A DNA stretch of 64,000 nucleotides, from the NCBI RefSeq assembly GCF_011382965.1, contig NZ_CP049934.1, positions 1,116,001 to 1,180,000 of the forward strand, given 5' to 3'. Below are positions 18,633 to 27,179 of the stretch, piece by piece. The notes below the pieces were generated by a model. The model was not told where the DNA came from and made no database searches. It saw nothing but the letters and a program-made list of their open reading frames with translations. The position numbers and the translations under genes are program-made. The stretch's first letter is position 1. Every line of letters starts with the position of its first letter. This DNA comes from Leucobacter insecticola. Its GTDB lineage: Bacteria; Actinomycetota; Actinomycetes; Actinomycetales; Microbacteriaceae.

Positions 18633-20021
18633 AGACCAGCCTCAATGCGGGGTGGGTTTCTGATGCCGAGGAACGAGGCCACCGCGCCGGCGAAAAACAG
18701 CGTGCCGGTGACGATCGCTGCCGAATGAAAGCCTCCGAGATCGAGGCTGCCGCCGACAATACTCGCGAGTAGGGCGATCACGATCAGGCCAGCGACGCGC
18801 GACACGGCGTTGTTGACGGCCGAGGCGATTCCGCTCCGCTCGGGTCCAATTGCCCCCAGGATGGCCGCGGTGAGCGGGGCGACCATGATCGATAGGCCGA
18901 GTCCCATGACGATCATGGACGGCAATACCTGCCACCAGTACGAGAACGGCTGGCCGACCGTAAGGAGCAGCAGCGCCCCGTGCCAAGCAGCAGCGGTCCC
19001 ACGGTCATGAACACACGCGGCCCGAAGCGTCCGGCGAGCTCGCCCGCCTTCGAACTCAGCAGCACCATCAGGATCGTGATGGGCAGGCTCGCGAGACCGG
19101 CAAACGTCGCCGTCAGCGCGGGGCCGTCGGGGTTTTGCAGATACACCCCACGACGAACCCGTTCAGTGCGAGCGCAGCGTAGATGAACAGGGTCGCAAGA
19201 TTGCCGGTCCAGAAGTTGCGCACCCTGAAGAGTCCGAGGGGCAGGATCGGCGCGGCCGCGCGGGTTTGCCACCACAGGAAGCCGGCGAAGAGGGCGACGC
19301 CCGCGGTGAGCGGGATCCAGATCGCCGGATTCGACCAGCCGCGTGTGGGCTCCTCGATGAGGGCCCACACGAACAGCCCCAGGCCGAGCGCTGCCGCGGC
19401 GCCGCCACCCCAATCGATGCGCACGCCGGGCTGTCGCTCCTTCGTGCTGCGCAGACGCACGAGCATCCACAGCGTGAACGCCACCGGGAAGATGTTGATG
19501 AGAAACACGAGCCGCCACGACAGGTAGTCCGTGAACAACCCGCCGAGCAGCGGCCCGAGGATCATTGCGCCGGTGGTTGCTGCCGTCCAGACGCCGATCG
19601 CCCGACCCTGAGCCGCGCCGGAAATCCGCGAGGTGATGAGCGCCAGCGAACTCGGCAGCAGGAATGCCCCCGCCGCGCCCTGCAGTGCCCGCGCCGCGAT
19701 CATCATCTCCGGGGTGAGGGCGATCCCGACCGCGATGGAGGCGATCCCGAACCCCACAAGCCCGATGCGCATGATGAATATCCGTCCGTACGCGTCGGCG
19801 ATTGATCCTGCCAACAGCATCAGCGCGCTGAGCGTGACCAGGTAGCCGTCCACCACCCATTGCTGAGTTGTGAGGCCCCCGCCGAGCTCTGCCGCGATGT
19901 GGGGAAGCGCGACATTGGTGACTGACGCATCGAGCGAGGTGACGAAAGATGCGAGGATCGCGATCGTCACAACGAGGCGCTGCTGCGCGGTGAAGTGGGG
20001 ATCTTCGACGGCATCGGACAT
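18629..20021 (-). CDS. MFS drug:H+ antiporter, DHA2 type (two one-base frame breaks)
   Basis: A 464-residue major facilitator emerges if one base is added to each of two CCCC runs on the plus strand, at 18976-18979 and 19146-19149. The start (ASFVTSLDASVTNVALPHIA) carries the DHA2 signature, with motif A GSIADAYGRIFIMRIG and motif C GLVGFGIASIAVGIAL-like helices after it. The last piece (VAPLTAAILGAIGPERSG) is typical of EmrB/QacA proteins. It would export toxic compounds using proton flux. The stop overlaps the end of the convergent NmrA-type gene. Confidence 0.87.
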
Positions 20022-20152
20022 GCAAGAAGTGTACGGGGACCGCGGCGGTCCTGCCGCGCGGATCCGCCTCTCTGCTTACCCGCTTGGAGCGCTCGGCCCC
20101 GCAGGTTCTTCACAGCAAGCCACTGCCTTTCCTCGGTAAGCTGGCGAAGTCC

Positions 20153-20280
20153 AAGGGGAGTACTCCGACACGGACGGCTCGTCATTACGAACGCTTTTGT
20201 TCCGGGCCGCCGGTCCTCGCATGCGAGGATGGGGGAGACCTTGACGCAGACCCTGTCTCGCCAACCCCAATGGAGTACTC
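20153..20280 (+). ncRNA. yybP-ykoY (manganese) riboswitch upstream of terC
   Basis: The leader carries the hallmarks of this class: AAGGGGAGTA (20154-20162), CTCGTCATTACGA (20179-20191) and GGGGGAGACCTTG near 20231-20243. Known members bind Mn2+ and turn on TerC/Alx and Mn-exporter genes. GAGTACTCC (20158-20166) is perfectly complementary to GGAGTACTC (20272-20280), which contains the Shine-Dalgarno of terC. Pairing of the conserved GGGGAGTA element with the ribosome-binding site would switch translation off; a metal-bound aptamer should release it. Confidence 0.78.
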
Positions 20281-21294
20281 ATGGACGTCACACCCCTCAT
20301 CTGGATCATCACCATCGCGGTGACGATCGTGTTCTTCGTGTACGAATTCTTTGCACACGTGCGCACGCCTCACGCACCGACCATCGGTGAATCTGCGCGC
20401 TGGTCAGTTTTCTATATCGGGCTCGCGCTAATCTTCGGTGTCGGTGTCGGGATCGTCAGCGGATGGACCTACGGCGGCGAGTACTTCGCCGGCTACCTCA
20501 CCGAGAAGGCGCTCTCGGTTGACAACCTCTTTGTGTTCTTGATCGTGATGTCGGCGTTCGCCGTGCCCAAGATCTATCAGCAGAAGGTGCTGATGATCGG
20601 GATCGTTATCGCGCTCATCATGCGCGGTATCTTCATTGCCGTGGGCGCTACGCTGATCTCGAACTTCTCCTGGGTGTTCTACCTCTTTGGGGCACTGCTC
20701 CTGTTTCTCGCATACCGGCAAGCGTTCACCCACGGTGATTCCAATCCGGCTGACGGGCGCTTCATGCGGCTCGTGCGCCGCGTAGTGCCGGTCAGCGAAG
20801 AATACAACGGTGACAAGCTTTTCGCCCGTATCGACGGCCGCCGGTTCGTCACCCCGATGTTCCTTGTGATCGTTGCGATCGGCTTCGTGGATCTGATCTT
20901 CGCTGTCGACTCGATCCCGGCAATCTACGGCCTCACCCAGGAGGCCTACATCGTCTTCACCGCGAACGCCTTTGCCCTGATGGGGCTGCGCCAGCTGTTC
21001 TTCCTCATCGGTGGGCTTCTGGAGCGACTGGTCTATCTCGCCCAGGGGCTCGCGGTCATTCTGGCCTTCATCGGCGTCAAACTGCTGATCCACGCGCTGC
21101 ACAAGAACGAGCTGCCGTTTATCAACGGTGGCGATCCGTTCAAGCTGATCCCCGAGATCCCGATCTGGCTGTCGCTGGTGTTTATCGTCGTCACGATCGC
21201 GGTTGCCACGGTGGCGAGCCTTGCGAAGACGCGTCGCGATGCGCGCGATGTTCGGCCCGTTGACGCTGCGACGGATACGGGCGACGACCGATGA
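20281..21294 (+). CDS. TerC/Alx-family integral membrane metal transporter
   Basis: 337-residue membrane protein with about nine helices. TerC signatures are TEKALSVDNLFVFLIVMSAFAVP and GFVDLIFAVDSIPAIYGLTQE, each with a conserved acidic pair inside the membrane. Relatives export manganese or protect exported metalloproteins; tellurite resistance is the historical name. GGAG five bases before the ATG lies in the 3' strand of the riboswitch. The stop overlaps the ATG of the CorC-type gene (ATGA), giving an operon. Confidence 0.93.
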   Translation: MDVTPLIWIITIAVTIVFFVYEFFAHVRTPHAPTIGESARWSVFYIGLALIFGVGVGIVSGWTYGGEYFAGYLTEKALSVDNLFVFLIVMSAFAVPKIYQQKVLMIGIVIALIMRGIFIAVGATLISNFSWVFYLFGALLLFLAYRQAFTHGDSNPADGRFMRLVRRVVPVSEEYNGDKLFARIDGRRFVTPMFLVIVAIGFVDLIFAVDSIPAIYGLTQEAYIVFTANAFALMGLRQLFFLIGGLLERLVYLAQGLAVILAFIGVKLLIHALHKNELPFINGGDPFKLIPEIPIWLSLVFIVVTIAVATVASLAKTRRDARDVRPVDAATDTGDDR

Positions 21295-22565
21295 ACGAGG
21301 ATCTGGCGTGGAGTGTCGCTCTCGTTATTGTTTTTATTCTGGTGGGAGGTGTCTTCGCGGCTACCGAGATGGCGCTGGTGACGCTGCGTGAGAGCCAAAT
21401 CAATGCGCTGGCCTCGCGTGGGACTCGGGGGCAGAAAGTCGCGAGTTTGGCGCGCAACCCCAACACCTTTCTCTCCGCGGTGCAGATTGGTGTCACTGTC
21501 GCCGGGTTCGCATCCGCCGCGTTTGGCGCCACCTCTCTTGCGCCGGTGCTGACCCCGTTGTTCGTGTCGTGGGGGATGACGCAGGCCCTCGCGCTGACCA
21601 TCGCGACGATCCTGCTTACGCTGATCATCGCGTATCTGTCGTTGGTGTTTGGCGAGCTGGCACCCAAGCGTCTCGCGATCCAACGCAACGCACAGTTTGC
21701 CTATGCCGTGGCTCCGGTACTCAGTGGCTTCGCGACCACCATGCGGCCTGTGATCTGGCTCTTGTCGGTCTCTACCAACGCGACCGTACGCTTGCTCGGT
21801 GGCGACCCAAACAAGGTCGCAGAAGCCCTGAGTGACGACGAGGTACGCGATATCGTTGCCACGCACGAGGGGCTTCCCGAAGACGAGCGACGCATTCTCG
21901 ACGATGTTCTTTCGTTGCGAGAGCGACAGATCAGTGAGGTCATGCGTCCACGGCCAGAGGTTGTGGCCCTCGACGAATCTGTGATGGTGAGCGAAGTTGT
22001 TGCTCAGATGCGCGAGCGCCCCTACTCACGCTACCCTGTTGTTCAGAAAAGCATTGACGACATTATCGGGTTTGTGCACGTGCGCGACGTCCTTGACGCG
22101 TTCACTCACGATCCTGAACAGGCGCTGTCGGCGGTGAGGCGACCGATCTCTTACTTCCCTTCGACTGCGCGCGTCCTGCCGACGCTCACCCGTATGCGGG
22201 CAGAAGGAACTCACATCGCCGTGGTCGTTGACGAGTACGGCGGTACTGACGGCATCGTCACGCTTGAGGACCTGATCGAGGAGGTCGTCGGGGAGATTTT
22301 TGACGAATACGATGCCGCTGAGGTGCGCGAAGACTCGGCGGGCATCATCGATGGCAGGCTTAATCTCCAGGAATTCATGGAAGTCACCGGCTTACGACTC
22401 AAACGGGGTACTTCAGACACGATCGCAGGATTCGTGACCGAGCAGCTTGGACGTTTGGCTCAGGTGGGTGACCGGATTGAGGTGCCGGGCGCGACCATTA
22501 CCGTCACTGCGATGGATCGACGGCGCATCTCCGGGTTGCAGGTTGCAAGGACCGAGGCGGGCTGA
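21291..22565 (+). CDS. HlyC/CorC (CNNM) family divalent-metal transporter
   Basis: 424 residues in the order DUF21/CNNM membrane domain (four helices, about residues 1-190), paired CBS domains (SEVMRPRPEVVALDES ... DIIGFVHVRDVLD and VVVDEYGGTDGIVTLEDLIEEVVGEI) and a C-terminal CorC/HlyC domain. Such proteins move or regulate Mg2+/Co2+ and related ions. It is translationally coupled to terC, so it is probably under the same riboswitch and serves metal balance. Confidence 0.92.
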   Translation: MNEDLAWSVALVIVFILVGGVFAATEMALVTLRESQINALASRGTRGQKVASLARNPNTFLSAVQIGVTVAGFASAAFGATSLAPVLTPLFVSWGMTQALALTIATILLTLIIAYLSLVFGELAPKRLAIQRNAQFAYAVAPVLSGFATTMRPVIWLLSVSTNATVRLLGGDPNKVAEALSDDEVRDIVATHEGLPEDERRILDDVLSLRERQISEVMRPRPEVVALDESVMVSEVVAQMRERPYSRYPVVQKSIDDIIGFVHVRDVLDAFTHDPEQALSAVRRPISYFPSTARVLPTLTRMRAEGTHIAVVVDEYGGTDGIVTLEDLIEEVVGEIFDEYDAAEVREDSAGIIDGRLNLQEFMEVTGLRLKRGTSDTIAGFVTEQLGRLAQVGDRIEVPGATITVTAMDRRRISGLQVARTEAG

Positions 22566-22676
22566 GCCAGACTTCTTCGCACACGCTGGGCGCTTCTGCT
22601 TCCGCGCGGATATCCAGAACTGACCGATAGAGCTCGTGGGCACAATAGGGGCAAACGTCGTTCCCGCGACACGCGA

Positions 22677-22721
22677 AAACCCCCGCGGTCCCAGTGTTTG
22701 ACAGGGATCTCGCGGGGGTTT
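22677..22721 (-). terminator. Displaced terminator of tRNA-Ser, left at the element's left end
   Basis: AAACCCCCGCG (22677-22687) pairs with CGCGGGGGTTT (22711-22721); on the minus strand the stem ends in TTTT. It lies four bases beyond the left att copy. In the uninterrupted chromosome it would sit directly after the CCA end of tRNA-Ser, so it is most likely that gene's original terminator. It may now also end the CorC transcript from the other side. Confidence 0.75.
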
Positions 22722-22724
22722 CTG

Positions 22725-22740
22725 TGGCGGTGACGGTGGG
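22725..22740. other. Left attachment site of the integrative element
   Basis: TGGCGGTGACGGTGGG is an exact copy of the last 16 bases of tRNA-Ser at 34814-34829, beginning at the encoded CCA. The direct repeat bounds the 12.1-kb element. The matching integrase gene is at the other end. Confidence 0.9.
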
Positions 22741-22764
22741 TCATGAATGTGATCGTAATTTAGC

Positions 22765-22826
22765 GTTGACTTTATGCGATTTTTCAGTGAAATGAATTTT
22801 TAGAGTCAACTTACAATGTCAACTCA
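22765..22826. promoter_or_regulatory. Probable integrase arm-binding sites, left
   Basis: Three variants of AGTCAACTCA lie just inside the left att copy: inverted GTTGACTT (22765-22772), GAGTCAACTT (22803-22812) and TGTCAACTCA (22817-22826). Two exact copies lie near the right end (34715-34738). Such arm sites are typical of lambda-type integrases. Confidence 0.6.
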
Positions 22827-23017
22827 GCGCGAATGAGCGTTCGTAGCTCGCGATCTGAGCGACTTTGTTTCAGGGGTCATGTCGTTTATCGTCCCGACGC
22901 TGTAGTCGCCTGAGATCGTCACCTGCGTGTAGCCAGATGCACCCTTAGCGGTTCCCTCAATGGTTGGGGATAGGCTTAGCTTTACTGGAAATATGCAATA
23001 GTAGGAGGAGTGTAACC

Positions 23018-23572
23018 ATGGCTGGAGCTATCTATCGAGTGATCGACCTGTCTCAGGAAGTCCAGGAAGGTGAGGAAGCGACAGGATCCGAGTTGCTTAC
23101 TGAAATCGAACTCTTCGATCGATTCGTCGGTAAGAAGGTTGATCGCTCTAAACCCAGTAATAACAAGACCCTGAGGGAATGGATCGAAGCCTTTACCAGC
23201 ATCGAAGCTCTCCAGTTGGTAGAGTCCGTCAGGCTTGAGAAGTTGGACTCCAAGCAGGTATTCGAGGATGAGTGCGAGACCTTTGAAGCTGCAAAAGAAA
23301 AGTTGAAAAAGACTCGTTCTGCCCTGAAAAACGCGCTTCTCTCGGTGCTGTCAGATGTTACTCCCGAAGACATAGCCGCAGGTGCGGTTTACGATCAAAA
23401 GAACAAGAAACTGGGCGTGGTCGAGTTCTACACCTCCAAGTTGACGCCCACTCCTGTCAAGGACCTCATAGAAAAGCATTCTGATGATCTGCCCGCTCAT
23501 GTGCTTGATGAGCTTCGTTTGATTCAGGATCGTAATAGGCTAGAGACAGCAGCCAAGTTCAAGAAGAAATAG
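23018..23572 (+). CDS. Element cargo protein A, unknown
   Basis: 184-residue soluble, highly charged protein that I do not recognise. The middle (about residues 85-115) looks like a coiled coil, and the C-terminus is basic (AAKFKKK). There is no signal peptide or membrane helix. AGGAGG at 23004-23009 lies eight bases before the ATG at 23018, so the start is firm even though the frame is open earlier. It is followed after 15 bases by cargo gene B, so the two form an operon. Codon use is less GC-biased than in the chromosome, as in the rest of the element. Confidence 0.75.
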   Translation: MAGAIYRVIDLSQEVQEGEEATGSELLTEIELFDRFVGKKVDRSKPSNNKTLREWIEAFTSIEALQLVESVRLEKLDSKQVFEDECETFEAAKEKLKKTRSALKNALLSVLSDVTPEDIAAGAVYDQKNKKLGVVEFYTSKLTPTPVKDLIEKHSDDLPAHVLDELRLIQDRNRLETAAKFKKK

Positions 23573-23587
23573 GCTCGCATCTTGGCC

Positions 23588-24928
23588 ATGAACTCGGACC
23601 AACTCGAAGAAATCCTCGACGGCATCGAAAGGGTACATCGCAGCGGCGGCTGTGATGCTGTAGGTGCGCTTGCCATGATCGGCGGTCTCGCCTCGTTGCG
23701 CGATGAGAGCTCTAATCATGGGAGCTTTGATTTCAACCAGCTGTTCCCGCTTTCTCAGATAAGAGTGCCTCTTCAAAACCTTGATGATGCCTTGCCGCAT
23801 GGCTGGTCATGGGAGCAGCTCGATCCAACGCTTCAGCAACTCAAGGCGGGCTTGGAGCGGGGCGCACAGTCAGAGCTTGACCTACCAGATGGTCTCTCGC
23901 TCGAAGGTCTGCTTCGTGCATGGTATGAGCTGAGACTCTTTGTCGATTCAGGCGCCGTACTTCGGCAGAACATCCAGCACAACAAAGAGACCGCCCGCCA
24001 GTGGATCCTCAATCGTGGCTTGAGTGAGGTTCTTGTGGTGCTCGACGAGGACTACAGAGTGATCGACGGCTTGGCCTTTTGCTGGGCACTTTCTGAGATG
24101 GATGGCCATGAGACAATCCCCGCAGTGATCCTGAGAGATGCTCCCGTAGATGCAGGCTGGCAAGTCACGCATCGACATGCTGAGGCGTGGGGGGCCAAGC
24201 TGTGGAAGAAAGGCGAAGTTCAGAGCCTCTTGGAATCCTCCACTCCGAGAGAACGCGAGTTCTTTCGGCAGTTCGGATTCCACGAAGCACCTAAGACTGT
24301 GTTACTCACTTGCTCCCAAGCTACGCTGGATCGTCTCGGGCCTTTGGCTCAGAAGCAGTACGGCGGTAATACGAAGTTCGATCCTGCTCAGCTACTCTTC
24401 ATAGAGGCTCTAAGGGAAAGAATTCTCGAAGTGCGGCAGGAGATGATTGCGCGGGGAGAAACCGGTGACATTGTAAAGAAGCTGGAGAAGCATCTCAAGG
24501 ATGAAGCAGAAGCGCAGCGGGCAGGTGCTGAGAAGGAAGCGGCTGCGGCGAAGCGGGGAAAAGTGGCCGAATGGCATACGGACGCCGAAGGGTACTGGAT
24601 ACATGCAAGCCTGCCGCGCTATCGCTTTGAGATCGTTGAGCCAATAATCCAGGTTCAGGCGAAACAGAGTCCGGAACAGGCCGAAGATCCTTTTCTCATG
24701 TCTTTGAGCCAGTTTCAGGTCTTTGCTAGGGACCATTTCGGACTCGCTTCAGAGGATTCCTCATCGCTCTACGGCTCCGAGTCGGCGGCGTCCTTTAATC
24801 AGAAGCTACGTCATTACGTCGATCAAAACCCGGTAGTTCCCCGGCGTGGGCCAGGTGATCCAGGTGACGATGCCCGCAGGAACCAAATGGAACGGTTAGC
24901 TCTTTGGAATTGCAGCGAACAGCATTAG
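23588..24928 (+). CDS. Element cargo protein B, possible ParB/Srx-fold domain
   Basis: 446-residue protein of no family I can name. Residues about 125-185 (LRQNIQHNKETARQWI ... VLVVLDEDYRVIDGLAFCWAL ... IPAVILRD) resemble the ParB/sulfiredoxin-like fold in spacing (target residues, then 'dG...A...ip'), but the Arg pair normal in ParB is absent. A charged coiled coil lies at about 285-325 (EKHLKDEAEAQRAGAEKEAA). The ATG at 23588 is preferred over a TTG six bases upstream. The last 33 bases overlap the convergent glycosyltransferase-like gene. The ParB-like reading is inference. Confidence 0.65.
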   Translation: MNSDQLEEILDGIERVHRSGGCDAVGALAMIGGLASLRDESSNHGSFDFNQLFPLSQIRVPLQNLDDALPHGWSWEQLDPTLQQLKAGLERGAQSELDLPDGLSLEGLLRAWYELRLFVDSGAVLRQNIQHNKETARQWILNRGLSEVLVVLDEDYRVIDGLAFCWALSEMDGHETIPAVILRDAPVDAGWQVTHRHAEAWGAKLWKKGEVQSLLESSTPREREFFRQFGFHEAPKTVLLTCSQATLDRLGPLAQKQYGGNTKFDPAQLLFIEALRERILEVRQEMIARGETGDIVKKLEKHLKDEAEAQRAGAEKEAAAAKRGKVAEWHTDAEGYWIHASLPRYRFEIVEPIIQVQAKQSPEQAEDPFLMSLSQFQVFARDHFGLASEDSSSLYGSESAASFNQKLRHYVDQNPVVPRRGPGDPGDDARRNQMERLALWNCSEQH

Positions 24929-25894
24929 ATCATCGAGGTTCGCGCCATCCTTGAGGATCAACTCCCTGGGGATCCTTTCGTAGTAAATCTCGTGGTGCGG
25001 GCGATTATACTTCCAGACTGCCTCTGCAACAGCAGGGAATAGGGCTTCTGGCACTCTCGCCTTTGCTAGCGTACCCTGGTATTTGCTTCTCTTGATCTCT
25101 TCGAAGGAGGGGGCGTTTCTAAGCGCCATAACCTCGAAGATTTCGTCTTCTTCTGCTTGGAACTCTTGGGTCATTCCACCATCTTGGCTCTGGGTGTCAG
25201 GCGTCTGGTAAGCAATGATCTTACTGCTCAGGTTCACGTATCCTCGCCAGAGATAGTCCAGCGAATAAACCACGTCATCATTCCAACGTGCTCGCCAGGG
25301 TATGTCTATCGTGGTGTTGATCCTGATGCAGGTGTATGTCTTGCTGAGCGAAAAGTGCCTGTTTTTCTTGTGATTGAGGGACATGCCAAACTTTTCAAAC
25401 TCTGCGAGGCCGATGTTCTCGTACTTGTCCAACAAGCGCTCGTAGAGTTCGAAGACCTCTACGATGTTAATTCGTTCTTCTTGGTGAGCGTAGACGCCCC
25501 TTTGGAAGTAGAAGGCATCTACGCCAAACCCAACAAGATCGTCATCGAGCATCCAAGCAGCGTCTTCACCTCGTTCGCGAGCAAAGTCGATGAGAGCATT
25601 CCTTGCTGGGCCGGGGCCAGTGGTTAGTCCATCTTTCCAGCCGTGCTCATCCTCATATTTGAACCCCTTGGGGTTGTTGTACTCGTGGTACGGCGTCTTA
25701 TAGATGTCTACATCGAACATAAGTAGATGCCGCTCTGGATCTTCGATGCCGTCTTCAGCAAGTGCCTTCACGTAGTCGGCGTAGTCATGTGGCTCGACAA
25801 CGTAAAACCAGTTCTTCATTCCGCAGCGTTGGAAATGCTTGTGGGTAGAAATAGTTTTTGAGCGGTTGTAAGACGGGATATAGACGGTATCCAT
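24896..25894 (-). CDS. Phage-type glycosyltransferase-like protein (TAGT/GREB1-related, tentative)
   Basis: 332 residues with a GT-A-like layout: an N-terminal VYIPSYNRSKTISTHKHF, FYVVEPHDYADYVKAL, then GPGPARNALIDFARERG and AWMLDDDLVGFG with a likely metal-binding DDD. This pattern recalls the phage glycosyltransferases related to the TET-associated/GREB1 group, some of which are thought to decorate modified DNA bases. The match is from memory and the substrate is unknown. The ATG at 25894 follows a TAGGCT -10 by six bases, so it is probably leaderless. It faces cargo gene B. Confidence 0.6.
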   Translation of the reverse strand: MDTVYIPSYNRSKTISTHKHFQRCGMKNWFYVVEPHDYADYVKALAEDGIEDPERHLLMFDVDIYKTPYHEYNNPKGFKYEDEHGWKDGLTTGPGPARNALIDFARERGEDAAWMLDDDLVGFGVDAFYFQRGVYAHQEERINIVEVFELYERLLDKYENIGLAEFEKFGMSLNHKKNRHFSLSKTYTCIRINTTIDIPWRARWNDDVVYSLDYLWRGYVNLSSKIIAYQTPDTQSQDGGMTQEFQAEEDEIFEVMALRNAPSFEEIKRSKYQGTLAKARVPEALFPAVAEAVWKYNRPHHEIYYERIPRELILKDGANLDDLMLFAAIPKS

Positions 25895-25924
25895 ACCCAC
25901 AGCCTATCTGGTGAAATGATGAAG

Positions 25925-25948
25925 CCCCCGGACCAAAGATTCCGGGGG
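25925..25948. terminator. Terminator hairpin after the small minus-strand operon
   Basis: CCCCCGGA (25925-25932) pairs with TCCGGGGG (25941-25948) around an 8-nt loop. It lies between the start region of the glycosyltransferase-like gene and the end of the 120-residue gene. The T-run is weak on both strands. Confidence 0.6.
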
Positions 25949-25993
25949 AATTCTTCGTTGTACACCTGGCGAGGCGGCCAGGGCCGACTCGGC

Positions 25994-26356
25994 TTACGCC
26001 GGATTGCTATTGGGCTTTGAGGTATATTCTCTTGCAGCCTCAGCGAGTAGACGAGAGTTCATATCTACATCGTTGTCTTCGTAGCCTGGTTCGAGAAGAG
26101 TGTCCATGAGTAGATTTTCCATGAGGAAACGGATATAGCCTGACTGCCAGCCTTTGCCGAAGACAGAAGGCTTATCTTCAGTTTCAGGCTTTCTGGCCTG
26201 TTCGAGGATGAACTTTCCCTTATCGAGGAGAAGGGTAAGAAGGTCATTGTTAGGTTGTGCTCCTAGCAGGGACTCGGCCAGAGTTGCTAAATTGGCCGCT
26301 TCCTGTTCGGTCAGGTCAATCGCGGGTTTTGTTCCTACAGTGCTGGTCTGAACCAT
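25994..26356 (-). CDS. Hypothetical protein of the integrative element
   Basis: 120-residue acidic, soluble protein, probably helical, with no recognised domain. The N-terminal part (TEQEAANLATLAESLLGAQ) is a likely amphipathic helix. The ATG at 26356 has AGGA about eleven bases upstream. It is the last gene of a small minus-strand operon that starts at 26796. Confidence 0.65.
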   Translation of the reverse strand: MVQTSTVGTKPAIDLTEQEAANLATLAESLLGAQPNNDLLTLLLDKGKFILEQARKPETEDKPSVFGKGWQSGYIRFLMENLLMDTLLEPGYEDNDVDMNSRLLAEAAREYTSKPNSNPA

Positions 26357-26384
26357 TTTGATCTTATCCTCACTTTGAGAGAAG

Positions 26385-26552
26385 CTAGAGCTTTGCTCGT
26401 ACTGAGTATTGGATCGGTGCGCCTGTCTCGGTGAGCATCACGGCGTAGACTTCGTTGCCTTCTGCCTCGGTGTCTCTGAGTGCGGCTTCGAAGCTTTCCT
26501 TGAATTGCTCTCCGATCAGGAGCCGCGCGTCTTCGAGTAGATACGTTTTCAT
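26385..26552 (-). CDS. Small hypothetical protein of the integrative element
   Basis: 55-residue protein (MKTYLLEDARLLIGEQFKES and onward), acidic, with a mixed alpha/beta look and no named family. An AGGA about nine bases before the ATG at 26552 supports this start, although the frame is open further upstream. Only one base separates it from the stop of the 80-residue gene, so it is co-transcribed. Confidence 0.6.
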   Translation of the reverse strand: MKTYLLEDARLLIGEQFKESFEAALRDTEAEGNEVYAVMLTETGAPIQYSVRAKL

Positions 26553-26553
26553 G

Positions 26554-26796
26554 CTAGTTTTCCTGCTTCTTGAGCACGTCGATGCGGTCAGCGAGTTCTT
26601 CGAGTACCTTGATTGCTGCATCTCGCTTGGCGATTGCCTCCGTCTTGCTCTTGGCGTAGAAGGGGTTGGCTCGGCCTGCGTCGTGGACGAGTCCGCCGAC
26701 CTCGTGGCGGAGCCGTGCGAACATGCGAGTGACTGCCTTGTTGTCGAAGTCATCGGCCTTGGGAGCGGGAGTCTGGGTCTGAGTGTTGGAAGCCAT
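26554..26796 (-). CDS. Small helical hypothetical protein of the integrative element
   Basis: 80-residue protein beginning MASNTQTQTPAPKADDF, with a Thr/Pro-rich start and a helical, charged remainder (LEELADRIDVLKKQEN at the end). AAAGG lies nine to thirteen bases before the ATG at 26796. The long open frame upstream is not expected to be translated because a promoter fits at 26839-26867. No family is recognised. Confidence 0.65.
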   Translation of the reverse strand: MASNTQTQTPAPKADDFDNKAVTRMFARLRHEVGGLVHDAGRANPFYAKSKTEAIAKRDAAIKVLEELADRIDVLKKQEN

Positions 26797-26838
26797 TTTG
26801 GTGAGCCTTTCGAGTGGTGGTATTGGTTTGGTTGGATC

Positions 26839-26867
26839 AATAATGAACCAACCTCTAGGTCTGTCAA
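26839..26867 (-). promoter_or_regulatory. Promoter of the small minus-strand operon
   Basis: On the minus strand TTGACA (26867-26862) is followed after 17 bases by ATTATT (26844-26839). Spacing and -35 match the housekeeping consensus, and the gene at 26796 follows. Confidence 0.55.
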
Positions 26868-27121
26868 CTCCTTCGAACCCCTTTGGCGTGTCCAACTTCT
26901 CCGCTCCTTGGCTCCTGCCCCTTGGGAGATGCTTTTTTGGTGCACTGCCCTTTTGCTTAGATCGCGTTCTGAGCGCGCAGCCTACAGCCGCGATGTGATC
27001 GCATGTGTAGCGCGTCAAAAGTTCCTTAGGGAGCAACCTTTGTTGAGTGGGTGTGCTTTCGGGTGATGATGCACGAGGTGTCAGTTCTGAAAGAAAGTTC
27101 ACACTTGAGCGACATGCAAAA

Positions 27122-27155
27122 GGGCGGTGATCCAGCCGAAGCCGAACCACCGCCC
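27122..27155 (-). terminator. Terminator after the FtsK-like gene
   Basis: GGGCGGTG (27122-27129) pairs with CACCGCCC (27148-27155), and on the minus strand TTTT follows the stem. It lies 25 bases past the stop of the FtsK-like gene. The rest of 26868-27179 shows no gene. Confidence 0.65.
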
Positions 27156-27179
27156 AAGAGTTGTGTGTCACATCGCCGT

